Below, piece after piece: positions 61,001-64,000 of a stretch of DNA of 64,000 nucleotides. The notes below the pieces were generated by a model that saw only the letters and a list, made by a program, of their open reading frames with translations, did not search any database and was not told where the DNA came from. Made by a program: the position numbers and the translations under genes. Source of the stretch: Limosilactobacillus fastidiosus (GTDB lineage: Bacteria; Bacillota; Bacilli; Lactobacillales; Lactobacillaceae); the NCBI RefSeq assembly GCF_014145505.1, contig NZ_JACIUZ010000044.1, positions 1-64,000 of the forward strand, in the 5' to 3' direction. The number at the start of each line of letters is the position of its first letter. Positions within the stretch are counted from its first letter, which is position 1.

Positions 61001-62270
61001 CGATATGCTGGCTGATCTACAAAAAGGGATTAACTGGGTATTGGATAAGTTGGGAGCATCTAAGATTGGAGGCTCCTGGCAAGTGCCGATGCCAAGTTAT
61101 GCAACCGGTACCCGAGATGCACATCCAGGTGGATTTGCTAAAGTTAATGATGGTAAAACTGATCACTATCGGGAACTATACCGACTACCAAATGGTGCTG
61201 TGGGAATGTTTCCGGCAGTCCGTAATATGGTTGTTCCATTGCCTAAAGGTACGTCAGTCTTAGATGGTGAACGCAGCTACGCCCTAATGCGGATGATGGG
61301 TAAAATTCCCCATTATGCAGATGGTATTGGTGCTTTATCTGATATGTTTAGTAATATTATCAACACAACTGGTGATGCCCTTGATGGAATGATGGAGGAA
61401 GCAGATAAAATAATTGCTCACCCAATCGAATTCATGGAAGGCGTATTTAAGAAGTTTGTTCAAGTTTCAACACCAGTTAAGTTTGCTAGTGATTTGGTTA
61501 CTTATGTTCCAAAGTATATTGCTAAGCAAATGGCAGATTGGATAAAGAAGCAATTTGCTACCTTAACTAATCCTGGTGGTGCTGGTGTAGAACGTTGGCG
61601 ACCTTACATCATTCGGGCATTTCATCAGTTAGGTGTTGAGCCAGTTGCGTGGAAGGTTGAAAAATTACTTCGTCAAATTCAGACCGAATCTGGCGGTAAC
61701 CCATTAGCCTTTCAACATGGTTATGTTGATGCTAATACTGGTGGTAATGAAGCACGTGGTTTACTTCAATTTGCTGGTTCTACCTGGGCTGCGGATGCCT
61801 TACCCGGTCATACCGACTGGAAAAATGGATACAACGAAATCTTAGCTGCTATTCATGTCCTTGAACAAGGTGGTGAAGGTGGCTGGGGTAACGTTGGTAA
61901 TGGTCACGGTTGGGAAAACGGTGGTCTTATCAATAAACATGGTATGTATGAAGTTGGTGAGTACAACCGTCCAGAAATGATTGTGCCACTTGATATTTCA
62001 AAACGTTCGCGAGCTTACCAGTTATTGGGCGAAATTGTTACTCGCTTTCATGCAGAAGAGCCAACTCATAGTAATCAAGTTGATAATTCTGAAGATCATA
62101 AGGAATTGCGAGAGCTTAATGCTAAGTTTGATCAGTTATTAGGAAAGTTTGAACAATTGTTAGGATTAAGTATTGACCAAGTATCAGCAATAAAAGCTCA
62201 GGGAAGTTTTGATACTAAACAATTTTATAAAAAACAGGCACGTGATGCTGCAATGAGATCATTTAGTTAG
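58038..62270 (+). CDS. Tape measure protein with lytic transglycosylase domain
   Basis: The product is about 1410 aa. A coiled-coil N-terminus is followed by a TP901-type tape-measure core (about 290-620), hydrophobic segments (about 640-730), a basic Trp-rich tract (about 790-955) with W every 11-18 residues, and a C-terminal SLT-like domain (about 1190-1310) with LLRQIQTESGGNPLAFQHGY carrying the catalytic Glu. It sets tail length and locally opens peptidoglycan. Start TTG 58038, seven bases after AAGGAGGTG; an upstream in-frame start overlaps the terminator. Confidence 0.95.
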   Translation: MKVQNEMSTRISVETVAAIGSLKAFRNAVTATSNAWRAQETALKNSGNYSEAIRSRISGLNKVMELQRAKIKELRSEQEGLDTSNRKQATQFLKLEKQISQANKQLASYDSQARRAKTAATYQVSGLASLQSAYRSAQSASNAYVERLRAEGKSASASVTRYRSLKTSLVNLESQYRKQEFMLKQVANASGKDSEAYRKQKEQLDKTATSIAKTKSEMKSLRGTVASLQPTGINRIDNAVLKINDHTSRMKTKFKDAFTNIRQGASGVANTLGVITVGLVDAAKKASSLQKTYVENQNLMTTAGEKSADAQKEVNQMYSQGEKLSVQYGVSQKSISDGYQTLIKRGYDGKQSLGAMNSILKASKASGDDFDDTMRVTTSTLEAFGMKVNSTGGMMKNTAKVADTLAKAADVTSTSFKDIGEAMTYAGPSAKATGVSLKETSAILGVLSNNGLEATQAGTGLQRILTRLAAPTDTAKASLKKYNMSIDDFKTKSGKLKPVGDIFKEINKHVPKAERLEFFNKVFGQTAQNAASILSSSTKDLDHVNNQLKTAYKEDYAGKLAEKNMKSAKNSSDRFKYAMQAVQIELGRNMLPAISKASQSMAEAFMRKDTQNGMKAIAKGIGSIASALVSFVTLIGKHTTTVKVFGSALLLAFANLKVLEGIGRIKNAISILSGLKATTKIVKAFSFGIRGIGTALKVVTAGFNPWVIAIEAVVVAFTLLYKHSKKFRKFVNGLAKSAKSGLKKLGGFFKSAFSNIGKTMQKHNKEQAKYQRQEIKQRQQTAKRVSKTVTNMWRGIKKTTRTAWRNQMKENQRGLKDAHKTWNTMSRNVQRTSKNMWNRASRDARNGWNYVARWGNRSSKDVAKTWNWMNRQTTRAAQRMFQKHKRTFKAGYKVIEDQTKTWKDLTSGHWDRLAGDTQRTANDMNKFHQRLFKDMYNKLNDLTDGRLGDMVKSWQDKMSSIDDTVANAKQAIHTHFVDLVRGIIKPFNDMLADLQKGINWVLDKLGASKIGGSWQVPMPSYATGTRDAHPGGFAKVNDGKTDHYRELYRLPNGAVGMFPAVRNMVVPLPKGTSVLDGERSYALMRMMGKIPHYADGIGALSDMFSNIINTTGDALDGMMEEADKIIAHPIEFMEGVFKKFVQVSTPVKFASDLVTYVPKYIAKQMADWIKKQFATLTNPGGAGVERWRPYIIRAFHQLGVEPVAWKVEKLLRQIQTESGGNPLAFQHGYVDANTGGNEARGLLQFAGSTWAADALPGHTDWKNGYNEILAAIHVLEQGGEGGWGNVGNGHGWENGGLINKHGMYEVGEYNRPEMIVPLDISKRSRAYQLLGEIVTRFHAEEPTHSNQVDNSEDHKELRELNAKFDQLLGKFEQLLGLSIDQVSAIKAQGSFDTKQFYKKQARDAAMRSFS

Positions 62271-62284
62271 GGGATGAACTAGAC

Positions 62285-63139
62285 ATGGAACCATTTTTTA
62301 AAATTAAAATTGGTGATAGTGATGAATTCAACATTACTGATAAGGTTCCGGGTATAACATACTTGGGAGTTGATGATGCTAGTTCATCACCGCAGTTCAC
62401 TAATAATTATCAAGATCTATCTGGAAAGGATGGGTCTTTTTTTGTGGGTCAAACATTCGCTAAGCGCACGTTTAACGAACGATTTATATTGGCTTCCAGG
62501 AATTGGGAAGATTACCAATTAGCTAAACATGAAATATATAAATTGTTTGGGCGAAGAGAATTAATTAGGGTACGAACGGATGTAAACAATGCTAAGGTTT
62601 ATTTTGGCTATGTTAATCCTTTTGATATTACGCCAATTCAATCGGGAGCTAATTATGCTAATTTTACAATTCCCTTTGATCTACCTAAGCCATATCGTTA
62701 TTCACTGTACCGTTCAGATTCTCCTTATACTTTTCAACAATCAGGATGGCAATTTGGAATGAATTTGCCAAGTCACCCTGATTCAGTGAGTTATCAATTT
62801 ACAACTAATAATTTCAAAGTTTATAACGCCAGTGATATTAAAGTTGATCCATATTTTCAAAATCATGATTTAAAGATAATCATTAAGTTCAATGGGGATT
62901 CATTGAAGATTCATAATAAAACAACTGATACTACTTGGGCCTACAACGAAAGTAGTGACGGCAACCATACGATTATCTGGGATGGGCAATTATTAACTAC
63001 CTACCTTGATGGTGAACAGGTTAACGGTAAAACTGATTTTGGTTATATTAGTTTAGACCCTGAATGGAATGATATTGAGTGTACTGGAGCTAACTCAGTA
63101 GATATTACATTCAGTTTTCCATTCATCTATTTAATATGA
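62285..63139 (+). CDS. Distal tail protein (Dit)
   Basis: The product is 284 aa with the siphovirus tail-component N-terminal domain (FFVGQTFAKRTFNERFILAS, then RELIRVRTDVNNAKVYFGYV). It forms the hub of the tail tip; the extended C-terminal part may bind carbohydrate. Its stop overlaps the Tal start (ATGA). Confidence 0.9.
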   Translation: MEPFFKIKIGDSDEFNITDKVPGITYLGVDDASSSPQFTNNYQDLSGKDGSFFVGQTFAKRTFNERFILASRNWEDYQLAKHEIYKLFGRRELIRVRTDVNNAKVYFGYVNPFDITPIQSGANYANFTIPFDLPKPYRYSLYRSDSPYTFQQSGWQFGMNLPSHPDSVSYQFTTNNFKVYNASDIKVDPYFQNHDLKIIIKFNGDSLKIHNKTTDTTWAYNESSDGNHTIIWDGQLLTTYLDGEQVNGKTDFGYISLDPEWNDIECTGANSVDITFSFPFIYLI

Positions 63140-64000
63140 GTTTACTCACAACTCCCTTGGTTATTTTGGAGATTAAAGATGGTCTCTTTTATCCGCCAAA
63201 GAATCCTGGAAATGATAACATGGCAGTTCTCCAGTCTGCATTATCGGATTCAATCTATATCCAATGGGAAGTAAATAATACTTATCAAGCACAATTTACC
63301 GCTTATGATGATGGTTCAGAAGCTTTTAATTTACTAGAAGTGCAAAATATGGTGAAAATTACGGAACAATGGTTTGTGATTAAACAGATTCAACCAGACT
63401 ATTCAGGTGGAATTGCGACAGTTGATGTGAGCTTGTCACATGTTTCAAATGAAATTTCGCGTATAAGACATTACAGCAATAAAGATCCGATTGATTGGGG
63501 AAACAGTCCATATTATTCGGAAAATAATAGTAATTCCAGTCAAACTGATTTACAGGTCACCTCAGACGGTAGTGATGATGATCAAACTCAACAAGTGACT
63601 CCACAGAATATTTTAGATAGCGTTTTTAAAAACAACGGTTGGGGTATAACGTATCAAGTAATTGGAGAATTTAATTCAGTTAGTATAGACGATCCATATG
63701 CTAGCGGTAGCGGAAAAGATTGCTTGGATAAAATCAGAGAAGCATGGCCAGATTGTGTAATTTATCCAGATAACTTAAATATCCGTGTTTATTCGCATGA
63801 TGAGTTTTATAAAAACTATGGCAATCGGATTGATTATTTGCACGATACTGCGGAGATAACGTTATCATATGATTCTACAAATATGAGTAATTGTGCCCGA
63901 TTAGTTGGTGCTACGTATGAGCAAGATACTACAGTAGATACCGGTTTGCCCAATGGAAATGCTGGAAAGGGTGCTCAATCAGTAATTGATGATGCTAAGA
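63136..64000 (+). CDS. Tail-associated lysin/endopeptidase (Tal), 3' end outside window
   Basis: ATG 63136 overlaps the Dit stop. The 288 codons seen match the prophage tail endopeptidase N-terminal domain (FTAYDDGSEAFNLLEVQNMV, then QNILDSVFKNNGWGITYQV). Its catalytic or receptor-binding parts lie beyond the window. Confidence 0.9.
   Translation, partial: MSLLTTPLVILEIKDGLFYPPKNPGNDNMAVLQSALSDSIYIQWEVNNTYQAQFTAYDDGSEAFNLLEVQNMVKITEQWFVIKQIQPDYSGGIATVDVSLSHVSNEISRIRHYSNKDPIDWGNSPYYSENNSNSSQTDLQVTSDGSDDDQTQQVTPQNILDSVFKNNGWGITYQVIGEFNSVSIDDPYASGSGKDCLDKIREAWPDCVIYPDNLNIRVYSHDEFYKNYGNRIDYLHDTAEITLSYDSTNMSNCARLVGATYEQDTTVDTGLPNGNAGKGAQSVIDDAK

Larger units (their letters stand above)
29258..64000. 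mobile_element. Siphovirus-type prophage (right end outside window)
   Basis: Ordered modules are present: integrase and lysogeny genes leftward, then early, replication, late-regulator, packaging, head and tail genes rightward, up to the start of the Tal gene. HNH plus P27-type TerS and HK97-like heads point to a cos-packaging siphovirus. Lysis genes are expected beyond base 64000. Confidence 0.95.

Noticed and set aside
1-64000. CRISPR array, rRNA genes or insertion sequences
   Set aside because: No regularly spaced direct repeats with unique spacers, no rRNA sequence and no transposase seen in the window.

Overview
The window looks like a low-GC lactic acid bacterium of the Lactobacillaceae, most likely Limosilactobacillus (reuteri group). 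This is an inference from family knowledge: Apf-type LysM proteins, PepV, an SMK-box (SAM-III) riboswitch before metK, a leucine T-box before leuS, and strong AGGAGG-type ribosome binding sites. No database search was made.

Region 1 (1-29257) is chromosome. It begins inside a truncated copy of an apf-like LysM gene whose twin lies at 3754-4419; the shared 3' part differs at only two silent positions. Then come a PEPCK/HprK-like P-loop protein, an NADH oxidase, a decayed sufC relic, an aldo/keto reductase, Hsp20, membrane proteins (DUF308, VanZ-like), an amino-acid permease, a PerR-like regulator divergent from a DHA2 efflux pump, a Tag-like glycosylase, metK, leuS, an orphan HicB-like protein, a MurJ/YtgP-type flippase, nnrD, pepV, uspA, an L,D-transpeptidase, a glucosaminidase, a deoxynucleoside kinase and a CPBP protease. 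Just before the prophage is a roughly 270-nt intergenic segment closed by a long-range helix, probably an unassigned structured RNA, followed by a YbjQ-like gene and tRNA-Leu(CAG).

Region 2 (about 29258-64000, running off the window) is a prophage inserted at the 3' end of tRNA-Leu. Leftward lysogeny genes (integrase, membrane protein, ImmA protease, CI-like repressor) face rightward early genes: small regulators, Gp157, helicase, AAA ATPase, a DUF669 protein with an SSB-like acidic tail, primase-polymerase and VirE-like helicase. A GTTACG/CGTAAC iteron cluster follows and is probably the replication origin. Next come small genes, a VRR-NUC nuclease, reverse-oriented YozE and RelE/RelB-type accessory genes, and the ArpU-type late regulator. 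Late genes follow in cos-siphovirus order: HNH, TerS, TerL, DUF1056, portal, ClpP-like protease, capsid, connectors, tail tube, frameshifted G/GT chaperones, tape measure with a transglycosylase domain, Dit and Tal.

The most unusual part is 43223-49240, between the late regulator and packaging. It holds four TGCAG boxes at exact 11-bp spacing, an approximately 830-nt gene-free segment full of nested perfect helices (size and position like ROOL/GOLLD giant phage RNAs) with a tRNA-like fold near its 3' end, a probable type I toxin-antitoxin cassette with a convergent antisense RNA, several tiny membrane-protein ORFs (one apparently starting at ATT), an orphan HsdM plus half-size HsdS, a 20-residue hydrophobic peptide whose ribosome binding site is buried in a perfect 14-bp hairpin, and a HicAB pair.
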